Shown: positions 25,820 to 34,815, numbered from the stretch's first letter. The stretch: DNA of 64,000 nt from JAXMCK01 sp046349395 (GCA_046349395.1 JAXMCK010000007.1:186001-250000); one strand, 5' to 3'. The notes: generated from the sequence alone by a model not told the origin. Numbers and translations: made by a program.

Positions 25820-26965
25820 ATGCCGATGATCACCGATACTGCCGAGCTGCGGGCTTTCTGCGGCCGGATGGCGGGCGAGCGCTTCGTCACGGTCGACACC
25901 GAGTTCATGCGCGACCGGACCTTCTGGGCGAAGCTCTGCCTCGTCCAGGTCGCCGGTACCTCCGAGGCGCGTGCCGTCGATCCCTTGGCCCCGGGCATCG
26001 ACCTGGCACCGCTCTTGGAGCTGATGGCGGACCGGAACGTGCTGAAGGTGATGCACGCCGCCCGCCAGGACCTCGAGATCTTCTGGCGCCTGATGCAGGG
26101 CGACATGCCGCGGCCGGTCTTCGACACGCAGATCGCGGCCATGGTCTGCGGCTTCGGCGAGGAGGTCGCCTACGATACGCTGGTGGCGAAGGTCGCGAAG
26201 AGCCACCTCGACAAGAGCTCGCGCTTCACCGACTGGTCGCGCCGCCCGCTCAGCGAGGCGCAGATCACCTACGCGCTGGGTGACGTCACCCATCTCCGCG
26301 TCATCTACGAGCGCCTGTCGGAGCGGATCGAGCGCGAGGGCCGCTACGGCTGGGTCGAGGAGGAGATGGCGGGCATGCTGGAGCCCTCCCTCTACGAGAC
26401 CCCGCCCGACGAGGCCTGGAAGCGCCTGAAGCTGCGCACGCGCGATCCGCGCTTCGTCGCCATCGTCCAGGAGCTCGCCGCCTGGCGCGAGCGCGAGGCG
26501 CAGCGGCGTGACCTGCCCCGCAGCAGGGTCCTGCGCGACGACCTGCTGCTGGAGGTGGCAGCCAACAAGCCGCAGTCGCTCGATGCTCTGCGGCAGCTCG
26601 ACCGCGTCAATGTCGACAAGGGCAGCGCCCAGGCGATCGTCGACGCGATACAGCGCGCCATGGCGATCCCCCGCGCCGACCTGCCGCGCCTTCCCGAGCC
26701 GCCGCAGATCCAGCGCGGCATCGGCCCCATGGTGGACCTGCTCCGGGTACTCCTGAAGTATCGCTGCGAGGAGGCCGAGGTGGCGCAGCGGCTGGTCGCC
26801 GGCACCGCCGATCTCGAAGCCATCGCCCAGGACGACGCCGCCGACGTGCCGGCACTCCATGGCTGGCGGCGCGAGGTGTTCGGCAACGACGCGCTGGCGC
26901 TGAAGGCCGGGCGCCTGGCCCTCGGCATCAAGGACCAGAAGCCCGTCCTGGTCCCCCTCGGCTGA
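25820..26965 (+). CDS. rnd: Ribonuclease D
   Basis: The 381-residue 3'-5' exoribonuclease is involved in tRNA 3' maturation. The start at 25820 gives MPMITDTAELRAFC, the usual opening. The DEDD exonuclease domain has FVTVDTEFMRDRTFWAKLCLVQ (exo I), VLKVMHAARQDLEIF (exo II) and a YALGDVTHL exo III region with the preceding DWSRRPL. An HRDC domain follows (about 210-290, AAWREREAQRRDLPRSRVLRDD). Length matches the family. Eight bp separate it from the next gene, so the two are probably co-transcribed. Confidence 0.95.
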   Translation: MPMITDTAELRAFCGRMAGERFVTVDTEFMRDRTFWAKLCLVQVAGTSEARAVDPLAPGIDLAPLLELMADRNVLKVMHAARQDLEIFWRLMQGDMPRPVFDTQIAAMVCGFGEEVAYDTLVAKVAKSHLDKSSRFTDWSRRPLSEAQITYALGDVTHLRVIYERLSERIEREGRYGWVEEEMAGMLEPSLYETPPDEAWKRLKLRTRDPRFVAIVQELAAWREREAQRRDLPRSRVLRDDLLLEVAANKPQSLDALRQLDRVNVDKGSAQAIVDAIQRAMAIPRADLPRLPEPPQIQRGIGPMVDLLRVLLKYRCEEAEVAQRLVAGTADLEAIAQDDAADVPALHGWRREVFGNDALALKAGRLALGIKDQKPVLVPLG

Positions 26966-26972
26966 GAGCGCC

Positions 26973-27767
26973 TTGTCGATCCTGATCGTCGGCCGCGGCT
27001 TCATCGCCCGTGCGGTGGCTGCCGCCCTGCCCGACGCACGGCTGCTGCCGCACGACACCGAGCCGACACCGGCCCTTCTCGACGGCGTTCGGGCCGTGCT
27101 GTGGGGCGGCCGGCATCCGTCCTTGGGTACGCCCGAGTGGCGGCTCGACGGTGATGGCGAGCCGCGTCTTGCCGCCGCCCTCGGCGAGCGCGACGTCGCC
27201 TTCGTCAGCCTCGGCACCCGCAAGGTCTACGCACCCGCGACGCAGCCTCTGGCCGAGGCGGCACCGCTCGGTCCCATCGATCGCTACGGCGAGCAGAAGC
27301 TGGCGCTGGAGCACCGCCTTCGAACCATCCTGGGGCAGCGCCTGACCACATTGCGGATCGCCAACGTCATCGGCTTCGAGCCGGGCCGCCGCAGCTTCAT
27401 GGGGGCGATGCTGGGCGGTCTCGCCCGCGAAGGCATCGTCCGCTTCGACATGAGCCCGTTCACCCGGCGCGACTTCGTTCCGGTGCAGGTGGTCGGCTGG
27501 CTGATCGCCACTCTTCTCGACGCACCACCCGGCGGCGTCCTCAACCTCGGTGCCGGCTTCTCCATCGAGTGCGGCCGCCTCGCGCTGACCCTGATCGAAA
27601 GCTACGGTGCGGGCGCGCTGTTGATCGACGACCCCCGCGAGCGCGACGCTTTCGAGCTCGACATCGCGCGCCTCTCGGCCCTTACCGGGCGGGTCTCGAA
27701 CCGCGAAGAGCTGCTGGCGACCGTGCGCGACTGCGGCCACCGCCTGCGCGAGGGCCAGGGCGATTGA
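26973..27767 (+). CDS. NAD(P)-dependent epimerase/dehydratase-like (extended SDR) protein
   Basis: The 264-residue protein starts with a TTG 8 bp behind rnd. The N-terminus is a Rossmann motif (ILIVGRGFIARAVAAALP, G-x-G-x-x-A). A YxxxK pair (YGEQK, about residue 109) sits where extended SDRs carry their catalytic Tyr-Lys, preceded by SLGTRKVYAP in place of the usual Ser-containing strand. The later FTRRDFVPVQVVGWLI and GVLNLGAGFSIE match the NDP-sugar epimerase fold. It is shorter than typical epimerases (about 300+), so it may act on a small sugar or serve another reductase function. Substrate unknown. Confidence 0.75.
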   Translation: MSILIVGRGFIARAVAAALPDARLLPHDTEPTPALLDGVRAVLWGGRHPSLGTPEWRLDGDGEPRLAAALGERDVAFVSLGTRKVYAPATQPLAEAAPLGPIDRYGEQKLALEHRLRTILGQRLTTLRIANVIGFEPGRRSFMGAMLGGLAREGIVRFDMSPFTRRDFVPVQVVGWLIATLLDAPPGGVLNLGAGFSIECGRLALTLIESYGAGALLIDDPRERDAFELDIARLSALTGRVSNREELLATVRDCGHRLREGQGD

Positions 27768-27815
27768 CGCCCGTCGTTTGGCGGGATGCCGTTGCGACAA
27801 AGCGGCCGGTGGTAT

Positions 27816-27838
27816 CGATTTAGAACGCTACTAAATCG
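27816..27838 (+). promoter_or_regulatory. Irr-type iron control element (ICE) candidate upstream of cytochrome c peroxidase
   Basis: CGATTTAG and CTAAATCG form a perfect 8-bp inverted repeat with a 7-base spacer. Read as an Irr box, TTAGAA-CGC-TACTAA differs from the recalled ICE consensus (TTAGAA-N3-TTCTAA) at one base. It lies 54-76 bp before the ATG of a haem peroxidase, a position that suits repression by the haem-responsive Fur-family regulator Irr. Peroxidase control by Irr is known in rhizobia-related bacteria; binding here is inferred. Confidence 0.55.
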
Positions 27839-27891
27839 CCGAGGGTCGCGCTGGCAGGAACGCGACCGAACGCAGAACAGCGAGAGAATTC

Positions 27892-28926
27892 ATGCGTAAG
27901 GTCCTCCCTGCCCTGGCCGCGGCCCTGCTGCTGACGGCAGGCACCGCCCTGGCCGACGATCTGCAGAAACAGGCCCAGGAGCTGTTCCAGCCGATCCCGA
28001 CCTCGCCGCCCGAGCTGGCCGGCAATCCTGCGACCCCGGAGAAGCTGGCACTGGGTACCATGCTCTACTTCGAGCCGCGGCTCTCCGAGGCGCACAACAT
28101 CAGCTGCAACACCTGCCACCAGATCGGCCTCGGCGGCGTCGACGGCCGGGCCAATTCGATCGGCCACGAGTGGCAGCATGGCGGCCGCAACGCGCCCACC
28201 GTGCTGAACGCCGTCTTCAACACCGCCCAGTTCTGGGACGGCCGTGCCGCCGACCTGCAGGCGCAGGCGGGCGGTCCGATCGCCAACCCCATCGAGATGG
28301 GCATCACCAAGGAGCACGCGGTCGAGCAGCTGAAGAGCATCCCGGGTTACGTGGATGCCTTCAAGGCCGCCTTTCCCGACGACAAGGATCCGATCAACTA
28401 CGACAATATCGAGAAGGCCATCGCCGTATTCGAGGCCACGCTCATCACCCCGAACGCCCCCTTCGACAACTACTTGAAGGGTGACGCCACGGCGCTGAGC
28501 GCCGAGGCGCAGGAGGGACTGAAGCTCTTCGTCTCGGAAGGCTGCTCGGCCTGCCACAACGGCATCAATGTCGGCGGCGGCATGTACGCGCCCTTCGGCG
28601 TCATCCAGAAGCCCGGTGCCGAGATCCTGCCGCCCAACGACAAGGGGCGGATCACGGTGACGAAGACGGCCGATGACGAGTACGTCTTCAAGGTGCCGAC
28701 CCTGCGCAACATCGAGCTGACCTCGCCCTACTTCCACAGCGGGGCCGCCTGGGACCTGAAGCAGGCCGTGCAGGTGATGGGCAGCGCGCAGCTCGGCGCC
28801 GACCTCACCGACGAGGAGGCCGCCAAGATCGTGGCCTTCCTGAAGAGCCTGACCGGCGACCAGCCGAGGGTCGTCTACCCGGTCCTGCCGCCGTCGGTCG
28901 GCACGACCTCGCACCCGGCGTCCTGA
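27892..28926 (+). CDS. ccpA: Di-haem cytochrome c peroxidase
   Basis: The 344-residue periplasmic enzyme reduces H2O2 to water with electrons from cytochrome c. A Sec signal peptide ends near residue 21 (TALADD). Two haem-binding motifs are visible: C72-x-x-C75-H76 (SCNTCHQIG, peroxidatic domain) and C218-x-x-C221-H222 (CSACHNG, electron-transfer domain). TAQFWDGRAADLQAQAGGPI and NPIEMG are classic CCP/MauG-family segments, and FKVPTLRNIELTSPYFHSG is the conserved C-terminal block. Length is standard. A near-perfect Irr box lies upstream, suggesting iron- or haem-dependent expression; a GC hairpin follows the gene. Confidence 0.95.
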   Translation: MRKVLPALAAALLLTAGTALADDLQKQAQELFQPIPTSPPELAGNPATPEKLALGTMLYFEPRLSEAHNISCNTCHQIGLGGVDGRANSIGHEWQHGGRNAPTVLNAVFNTAQFWDGRAADLQAQAGGPIANPIEMGITKEHAVEQLKSIPGYVDAFKAAFPDDKDPINYDNIEKAIAVFEATLITPNAPFDNYLKGDATALSAEAQEGLKLFVSEGCSACHNGINVGGGMYAPFGVIQKPGAEILPPNDKGRITVTKTADDEYVFKVPTLRNIELTSPYFHSGAAWDLKQAVQVMGSAQLGADLTDEEAAKIVAFLKSLTGDQPRVVYPVLPPSVGTTSHPAS

Positions 28927-28932
28927 CGGCCG

Positions 28933-28963
28933 GGGGAAGCCGTGTCTTCGGGCACGGCCTCCC
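28933..28963 (+). terminator. Hairpin downstream of the peroxidase gene
   Basis: GGGAAGCCGTG and CACGGCCTCCC pair around an 8-base loop, with a solid 6-bp GCCGTG/CACGGC core and mismatches toward the base. It begins 6 bp after the stop. No T-run follows, so it may be a weak or Rho-assisted terminator. Confidence 0.5.
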
Positions 28964-29031
28964 GTCGGTGGCGTCGAGCAGCCCGGCGTTCGGCACGTCG
29001 GGCTGTCCTCGTTCTCGGGGATGGCGTCCGC

Positions 29032-29985
29032 TCAGGCGGCGCGGCGGGGTTCCAGATCGGCGAGCACCGCGTCGACGGTCCGGGCCCTAGGCAGCTGCTC
29101 CAGCGCGTCGGCCCGCAGATGGCCCTGGGCCATCTCCTGGCGCAGGAACGCCTCGTCGATCTCGCCCGCCTCCACCGTGTCGCGCAGCAGCGCCCAGAAC
29201 AGCGCTTCCTGCCGCTGGTCCGGGTGGCGCTTGTATTTCCCGAGGAGGGCGTAGTCGCCGAACAGCTGCCGCCTTGCGCGCATCAGCCAGCCGAAGGGCG
29301 GGAAGAGCGGGAAGCGCTCCACGGGCAGGAAGTCGACGTGCAGCCCCGTCTTCCAGGGCTGGGTCATGCGGCGCGTATTGTGCAGCAGCCGTGTCTCGGG
29401 CCCGAGATGGTCGAAGTCGTTCCAGAACGTCTCCATCTCGCCGATCGTGGCGGAGTCCTCGTAGCCGAGCCCCATCCAGGTCGTGTAGTCGCGCGTGAAG
29501 TCGAACAGCGCGTCGAACTGCTCCGCCGCCTTCCAGTGCCGGAGCTTGGCGCAGTCGAGCAGCATCACCGAGCTCGCATAGGTGCCGCGCACGGTTCGCT
29601 TCACGCCGGTGTGCACGCGGCAGACGATCGCCTTGCCGGCCATGTCGCGCGACAGCAGTTCCCAGACGTCGCCGACCGCGAAGACGTCCGGATCGACCAC
29701 CAACGCCTTGCCCTCGTAGCCCATCACCTCCGGCGGCATGAACCGCAGCGGCGTGAACGACTGCAGGTCGTCGTTGCGCCAGGGGATCTTGTTGCCCCCG
29801 CGCAGATAGAGCTGACCGTCGTGCCGGGCGAAGAAGGGCTGGTCGGCGTGATTGATGATCTCGACGTCGAACTTGTCGGCATGCCGCGACCGGCTGCGGA
29901 ACGAATGCGCCGAGAGCAGGGCGCCGACCATCTGGCGGTTGTTGGTGTGGATGAAGACCCGCGGCTTCATGATGTCGTCCTGCAT
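29032..29985 (-). CDS. Glycosyltransferase-like protein (GT-A type), function unassigned
   Basis: The product is 317 residues from 29985, or 312 from the ATG at 29970, which overlaps a small upstream ORF (ATGA) and has AGGAC nearby. It opens with RVFIHTNNRQMVGALLSAHSF, like sugar-nucleotide transferases that read an existing polymer. A D-x-D motif lies in KALVVDPDVFAVGD (about residue 95), as expected for metal-dependent GT-A enzymes; SSVMLLDCAKLRHWKA resembles GT8-like proteins. No membrane segment is visible. I cannot name the sugar or acceptor. It is the last gene of a minus-strand block after pdxY; about 105 bp separate it from the peroxidase. Confidence 0.6.
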   Translation of the reverse strand: MQDDIMKPRVFIHTNNRQMVGALLSAHSFRSRSRHADKFDVEIINHADQPFFARHDGQLYLRGGNKIPWRNDDLQSFTPLRFMPPEVMGYEGKALVVDPDVFAVGDVWELLSRDMAGKAIVCRVHTGVKRTVRGTYASSVMLLDCAKLRHWKAAEQFDALFDFTRDYTTWMGLGYEDSATIGEMETFWNDFDHLGPETRLLHNTRRMTQPWKTGLHVDFLPVERFPLFPPFGWLMRARRQLFGDYALLGKYKRHPDQRQEALFWALLRDTVEAGEIDEAFLRQEMAQGHLRADALEQLPRARTVDAVLADLEPRRAA

Positions 29986-30041
29986 TCATTGCGCCCGTCT
30001 GCGGCCAGGAACGGCATGTGGGCCACCCGCACGATCCTCAC
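29967..30041 (-). CDS. Possible 24-residue leader peptide coupled to the glycosyltransferase-like gene
   Basis: A GTG start with a strong GGAGGAG six bases upstream opens a 24-codon frame whose TGA overlaps the downstream ATG at 29970 (ATGA). The peptide begins MRIVRVAHMPFLAADG. The frame stays open upstream for many codons, so this could also be the tail of a decayed gene. No stem-loop or run of one regulatory amino acid is seen. Existence as a translated peptide is inference. Confidence 0.25.
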   Translation of the reverse strand: MRIVRVAHMPFLAADGRNECRTTS

Positions 30042-30157
30042 GTCGGGCTCCTCCCGTGTCAAACGCCGTAGGGCGCGGAACGGCACCGTCCGCGGAATCG
30101 GGATGACGGGTCCGTGACGACGCAGACGCCTGCACTTGCCACGAGAGCGTCCCTCGC

Positions 30158-31012
30158 TCAGCCGATGCGCTCTACGGTGAAGCGTCGCGGCGGCGCGACG
30201 AGCGCGTCCTGACAGGCCACGAGCTGTAGCTCGCGCTCGCCGGAGCGCTTCGTCGCCTCGACCAGGGCGTACATCGAGGCGACGGCGTCGCTGAGCGACA
30301 CTGCGACGTCACCGGTGCGCAGCCAATTGCCGAGGAAGAGTGCCGTGAAGGCGTCGCCGGTGCCGTTCAGCTCGATCTCGAGGCGCGGTGTGCGCACGAG
30401 CCAGCTCCCGTCGGCCGTGTCGGCGAGGACGGCCAGCTCCCCTTCCGCCACCCCCGCCGTGAGGCTGGTGCAGACCACGATGCGGGGACCCTGTGCCCGC
30501 ACGCGACGGGCTGCGGCGACGGCACTCTCGACATCGACGATTGCCATATCGGCCAGATAGGCCAGCTCGAACTGGTTCGGGGTGACGATGTCGGCCGCCG
30601 GCAAAGCGCGCGCCTTGAAGAACTCCGGGATGCCCGGCTTGACGAAGAAGCCGCGGCCCTCGTCGCCCATCACCGGATCGCAGGCCCAAATCAGGTCGGG
30701 GCGAAGCTCGCGGATCGAAGCCACCGTGCGGAGCACGAGGTCGCCGAGGTCGGGCGTGCCGAGATAGCCGCTGACGACCGCCCGGCAGCGCCCGAAGGCG
30801 CCCCGCTCGCGGACACCTTCGAGGATCTCCGCCACCTGATCGAGGCCGACCACATGGCCGCGCCAGACGCCGTAGCCGGTGTGGTTGCTGAACAGGACGG
30901 TGTTGACGGGCCAGACCTCGAACCCCTGCCGCTGCAGCGGAAACACGGCCGCACTGTTGCCGACATGGCCATAGGCCACCGCCGATTGGATCGAGAGAAT
31001 GCCGTCGGCCAA
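30158..31012 (-). CDS. pdxY: Pyridoxal kinase PdxY
   Basis: The 284-residue ribokinase-fold enzyme phosphorylates pyridoxal to PLP in the salvage pathway. It starts with TTG, preceded by GGGGG at six bases; family proteins also begin with the ILSIQSxVxYGHxGNSAAVFPLQ segment found here. The C-terminal GTGDAFTALFLGNW carries the catalytic aspartate, and WACDPVMGDEGRGFFVKP matches the family's central block. It lies beside other B6-linked genes in the window (pdxH at 33.4 kb; metC is a PLP user), though on a separate transcript. Confidence 0.93.
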   Translation of the reverse strand: MADGILSIQSAVAYGHVGNSAAVFPLQRQGFEVWPVNTVLFSNHTGYGVWRGHVVGLDQVAEILEGVRERGAFGRCRAVVSGYLGTPDLGDLVLRTVASIRELRPDLIWACDPVMGDEGRGFFVKPGIPEFFKARALPAADIVTPNQFELAYLADMAIVDVESAVAAARRVRAQGPRIVVCTSLTAGVAEGELAVLADTADGSWLVRTPRLEIELNGTGDAFTALFLGNWLRTGDVAVSLSDAVASMYALVEATKRSGERELQLVACQDALVAPPRRFTVERIG

Positions 31013-31090
31013 GACGTGCCCCCATGCGAGCCTGCGGCCCCGTTGTGCCGGGGCCGCACCGGGCTCGCAAGCAGGCGACCGGCTGGTCGA

Positions 31091-33154
31091 CTATTCGGCG
31101 GTGGCCGCCACCTCCATCGCCGCCGCCGTGGTGTCCGCCGCCGCAACCGCAGCCGCACCCCCCGTGCTCAGGGTCACGCTGTCGACGTCGAAGCGGTGGG
31201 CGGTGCTGTTGGCCGCGAACGCCCAGGCCGGACCGAAGACCTTGATCGTGCCGTACTTGGTGTCGTTGACCCGGCAGCGCTCCGTGCCGTTCACGGAGAA
31301 GATCAGGGTCGAGCCGCGCTTCTCGGCCTTGATCGTATGGAAGCCGCTGACCGTGATGTTGGCCGCATTCACGCTGCAGATGGTGGCGAAGGTGCCGGAC
31401 AGGTTCGAGACGCTCACACTGTCATAGCGCTGCAGGCGCAGGGCCCCGTTGGCGAGACCGAAGAAGTAGCCCGACGCCTTCCCGCCGGAGACGCCGGCGT
31501 TGGTGCCGAGGAAAACACCGCTGAGCCAGCTCTGGCCCGACGGCTGGATCCGGCGACTGCGGAGCTCGACGGCGATGCTGGTCGAGTTGGTGGAGCGCGT
31601 GAAGCTGCGGAACTGCGTGCTGCCCCCTGAACTGCCGACGATCAGCTCCTGCGCGTCCCAGTTCCAGGTGCCGAACTTGGTCCAGCCGGTCTGGTCGGCC
31701 GAGGTCCTGAAGTTCCAGGTGGTGCCGCCCCCACCGCCGCCGCCCAGCAGCTTGTTGAGGGCGGCAAGCACGTCGATGCGCGGTTTCGCGATTCCTGCCC
31801 GGCTGATCAGCTTGCCGGTCGACTTCAGCGCCGCCTCGATGTCGCTCACCGTGGCCGTCGGCTTCGCCTGCCGCAGAAGGGCGAAGGTGCCGGTCACGTG
31901 CGGCGTCGCCATCGACGTGCCGCTCTTCACGCCGAGGCCTCCGCCCGGGACCGAGGAGGTGATGTCCGAGCCCGGCGCCAGAACGTCGACCATACTCGCA
32001 TGGTTGGAGAAACTCGAGATCTGGTCGCTCTTGGTCGTGCTGCCGACGGTGACGGCTGGCGAGATGCAGGCCGGTGCTCCGACCTGACCGTTGAACCCGC
32101 TGTTGCCGCTGGCGATGATCGTGGCGATTCCGGCCCCGCGCAGCTTGCTCACGACCGCCGTGTAGGCCGAGATCTGCGAATCGCAGAACGACGAGAACTG
32201 GCCGCCGCCGATGCTGACATTGATCGAGTCGATCTTGAACGCGTTGCGCTTGGAGTAGACGAACTCGAGGCCCCTGATCTGGTCCGTCGTGAAGGCCGTG
32301 TCGCAGGGGATGGTCTTGCCGATCTGCAGGCAGGTGTTGCTGTAGAAGGCGCTGAACACCTGCACGGCGATGATGTTCGCGCCGGGCGCCACCCCTTTAC
32401 GCGCTCCGTTGCCCGCCGCGATGCCGGCCACATGGGTGCCGTGGTCGCAGCCGTCGAAGCGGCGCGCCGGGCAACCGATGCCCGAGCCGGGTGCGGTCGA
32501 GCTGGTGACGCCGTTGGGGCAGACGGACAGCGCGCCGGAGCTCGCGTCGTTGGTGGAAAAGCAGGCCTCCGCCTTCACCCGTCCGCTGAGCATCGGATGG
32601 AACTTGTCGACGCCGGTGTCGACGATCGCGACCGTGCGGCCGCTGCCGGAGAAGCCCTTGGCCCAGACGTCGTCGGCGTTGATCTTCGGCACGCTCTGCG
32701 CGAGCGAGAGCGACATCTGCAGGTCTTCCTGCAGCGACAGGACGGCCGGATCGGCCGCCAGACGCCGGATCGTGGCGGCGTCGGCCGTCACGGTCATGTA
32801 GGGGATATAATCGAAGAACACGACGCCATCCGACCCGGAGCCGTCGCCCGCCGCCGTGGCGCCCCGCTGGCTGCCCATCATCCGGCTCAGCACCGCCCGC
32901 TGCACGGCTCGCAGCCGCGCGGTCTCGGCCGCTTCCGACAGCGCCTGCGTCGAGGCGGGGACATCGAGGCCGACGATCACCCGAAGGCTGCCGGTCACAC
33001 GCGCCTTGCCGGCGATCGCGGCCACCGCCGCATCGGCCCCGGCGGTGCCCATCATGGCCGTCGGCAATGGGGGATCCGTCTGCGCTCGGGCGGCGGTGCC
33101 GCATGCGGCGAGCAGCCCGACGAGGGTCACGACCTTCAGGAGAGCTGAGCGCAT
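31091..33154 (-). CDS. Secreted subtilisin-family (S8) serine protease with C-terminal beta domain
   Basis: The 687-residue preproprotein starts at the ATG opening MRSALLKVVTLVGLLAAC. LAAC (C18) fits a lipobox, so it may be a lipoprotein; alternatively a signal cleaves near ARAQ. An I9-like propeptide (about 55-150) precedes the catalytic domain with D179 (AIVDTGVD), H238 (DHGTHVAGIAAG), oxyanion N351 (ASGNSG) and S414 (GTSMATPHV). After about residue 475 a seven-glycine linker leads to a domain of about 185 residues (GTTWNFRTSADQTGWTKFG to the end) that looks like a lectin-type beta sandwich, perhaps for binding substrate. Cysteines in the catalytic domain suggest disulfides. Confidence 0.92.
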   Translation of the reverse strand: MRSALLKVVTLVGLLAACGTAARAQTDPPLPTAMMGTAGADAAVAAIAGKARVTGSLRVIVGLDVPASTQALSEAAETARLRAVQRAVLSRMMGSQRGATAAGDGSGSDGVVFFDYIPYMTVTADAATIRRLAADPAVLSLQEDLQMSLSLAQSVPKINADDVWAKGFSGSGRTVAIVDTGVDKFHPMLSGRVKAEACFSTNDASSGALSVCPNGVTSSTAPGSGIGCPARRFDGCDHGTHVAGIAAGNGARKGVAPGANIIAVQVFSAFYSNTCLQIGKTIPCDTAFTTDQIRGLEFVYSKRNAFKIDSINVSIGGGQFSSFCDSQISAYTAVVSKLRGAGIATIIASGNSGFNGQVGAPACISPAVTVGSTTKSDQISSFSNHASMVDVLAPGSDITSSVPGGGLGVKSGTSMATPHVTGTFALLRQAKPTATVSDIEAALKSTGKLISRAGIAKPRIDVLAALNKLLGGGGGGGTTWNFRTSADQTGWTKFGTWNWDAQELIVGSSGGSTQFRSFTRSTNSTSIAVELRSRRIQPSGQSWLSGVFLGTNAGVSGGKASGYFFGLANGALRLQRYDSVSVSNLSGTFATICSVNAANITVSGFHTIKAEKRGSTLIFSVNGTERCRVNDTKYGTIKVFGPAWAFAANSTAHRFDVDSVTLSTGGAAAVAAADTTAAAMEVAATAE

Positions 33155-33392
33155 CGGGACCTGCCTTGGTCTGATAATTCTCCACCGGGTTGGATGACAC
33201 GACATCCATGCGCGTGTGAAGGGGAAACGAGAGAGCATCTCTTTCCACCATAATGTACGCAGTTTCATGATGCAGATCTGAAGTATGAAATTCGTTAATG
33301 CGCTGAAGGGGTCGGCGAGCTGCCAGCGGGTCGCCTCGACACGCCGTCCGGGAGTGCCTATTTCCTGCGTGACGCAGGCGAAGGGATGCCCG

Positions 33393-34040
33393 ATGGCGGT
33401 GATGCCGGCCGATCTCCGACAGCACTACGACAGGTCGATGCTGGTCGAGGATCAGGCCGGTGACGACCCTTTCACACTGTTCGAGCGCTGGTTTCACGAT
33501 GCCGTGACCTCGGGCGAGATCGTCGAGCCGAACGCCATGGGGCTGGCCACCGTGGGCGACGACGGACGCCCCTCGCTGCGCACGGTGCTCTTGAAGGACG
33601 CCTCGCCGGAAGGGTTCGTGTTCTATTCCAACCAACTGAGCCGCAAGGGCCGCGAGCTCGGCCGGCGGCCGGTGGCAGCCCTGCTCTTCTTCTGGGACAA
33701 GCTGCACCGCCAGGTCCGCATCGAGGGCGATGTACTGCCCGTGTCGGATGCCGAGGCGGACGCCTACTTCGCGTCGCGCCCCTGGGGCAGCCGCATCGGC
33801 GCCTGGGCGTCGGAGCAGAGCACCGTGCTGGCCTCGCGCACGGTGCTCGAAAAGCGCTACGACGAGCTGGCGGCGCGCTGGCCGGAAGGCAGCGAGGTGC
33901 CACGACCGCCGCACTGGAGCGGCTGGCGGGTCCGGCCCACGAGCTTCGAGTTCTGGCAGGGCCGTCCCAGCCGCCTGCACGACCGACTTGTCTATCGCAG
34001 TGCCGGGAACGGCTGGCATCGCGAGCGACTGGCACCCTGA
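33393..34040 (+). CDS. pdxH: Pyridoxamine 5'-phosphate oxidase
   Basis: The 215-residue FMN enzyme oxidises pyridoxamine/pyridoxine 5'-phosphate to PLP. The start at 33393 has AAGGGA upstream; an ATG three codons later is nearly as good. FMN contacts appear in GRPSLRTVLLKD and GFVFYSNQLSRKGREL; PLP-binding residues are in RIEGDVLPVSD and the C-terminal WQGRPSRLHDR, which is nearly invariant in PdxH. Length matches the family. It is divergent from the S8 protease and 11 bp upstream of an SDR gene. Confidence 0.95.
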   Translation: MAVMPADLRQHYDRSMLVEDQAGDDPFTLFERWFHDAVTSGEIVEPNAMGLATVGDDGRPSLRTVLLKDASPEGFVFYSNQLSRKGRELGRRPVAALLFFWDKLHRQVRIEGDVLPVSDAEADAYFASRPWGSRIGAWASEQSTVLASRTVLEKRYDELAARWPEGSEVPRPPHWSGWRVRPTSFEFWQGRPSRLHDRLVYRSAGNGWHRERLAP

Positions 34041-34051
34041 AGGAGGGGCCC

Positions 34052-34789
34052 ATGAGCGACCAGAGGCGTACGGTCTTCATCACCGGTGCCAGCCGCGGCA
34101 TCGGCCACGCGACGGCGGCCTATTTCGTGCGCCAGGGCTGGCGGGCGCTCACCTGCTCGCGCGACGAGGTGCCCGAGGAGTGCATGCGCAGCGAGCGCCA
34201 TGCCCATATCACGGCCGACCTCACCGACCTCGACGACCTGCCCAACACGATCAACCGCCTGCACAACATCCTGGAAGGCCAGGGCCTGCATGCGCTGGTC
34301 AACAATGCCGGCTACTCGCCGAAGGCGGAGGGCGGCAAGCGGCTGGGCTGCCTCGACGGCGACATGCTGACCTGGCAGCGGACCTTCGCCGTCAACTTCT
34401 TCGCACCCGTCTTCTTCTCCCGCGCCTGCGCGCCGCTGCTGGCCGAGACCCGGGGTGCCATCGTCAACATCACGTCGATTGCCGGCAGTCGCGTCCATCC
34501 GTTCGCCGGCAGCGCCTACGCCACCTCGAAGTCGGCGCTAACGGGCCTCACCCGCGAGCTCGCAGCCGATCTGGCGCATCTGGGCATTCGGGTGAACGCC
34601 GTCTGCCCCGGCGAGATCAACACGGCCATCCTCTCGCCCGGGACCGAGGCGCTGGTCGAGCGTATCCCGCTGAAGCGGCTGGGCTCGCCCGACGAGGTGT
34701 CGGCCGCGATCTACTATCTCTGCAGCGACCAGGCCTCCTACATCACCGGGGCGGAGATCCCCGTGAACGGCGGCCAGGACGTTTACTGA
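34052..34789 (+). CDS. SDR family oxidoreductase
   Basis: The 245-residue classical short-chain dehydrogenase has cofactor motif TGASRGIG (about residues 11-18) and NNAG (about 88). The catalytic Ser-Tyr-Lys set lies in NITSIAGS and YATSK (about 143-164); VNAVCPGEINTAI is the usual post-catalytic loop. GGAGGGG precedes the ATG. It is co-directional with pdxH (11-bp gap), so probably one operon. The substrate cannot be read; the charged residues after the first strand (SRDE) do not settle NAD versus NADP. Confidence 0.88.
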   Translation: MSDQRRTVFITGASRGIGHATAAYFVRQGWRALTCSRDEVPEECMRSERHAHITADLTDLDDLPNTINRLHNILEGQGLHALVNNAGYSPKAEGGKRLGCLDGDMLTWQRTFAVNFFAPVFFSRACAPLLAETRGAIVNITSIAGSRVHPFAGSAYATSKSALTGLTRELAADLAHLGIRVNAVCPGEINTAILSPGTEALVERIPLKRLGSPDEVSAAIYYLCSDQASYITGAEIPVNGGQDVY

Positions 34790-34815
34790 GGCCGACGCGA
34801 GAGCAGCTAGCAGCC

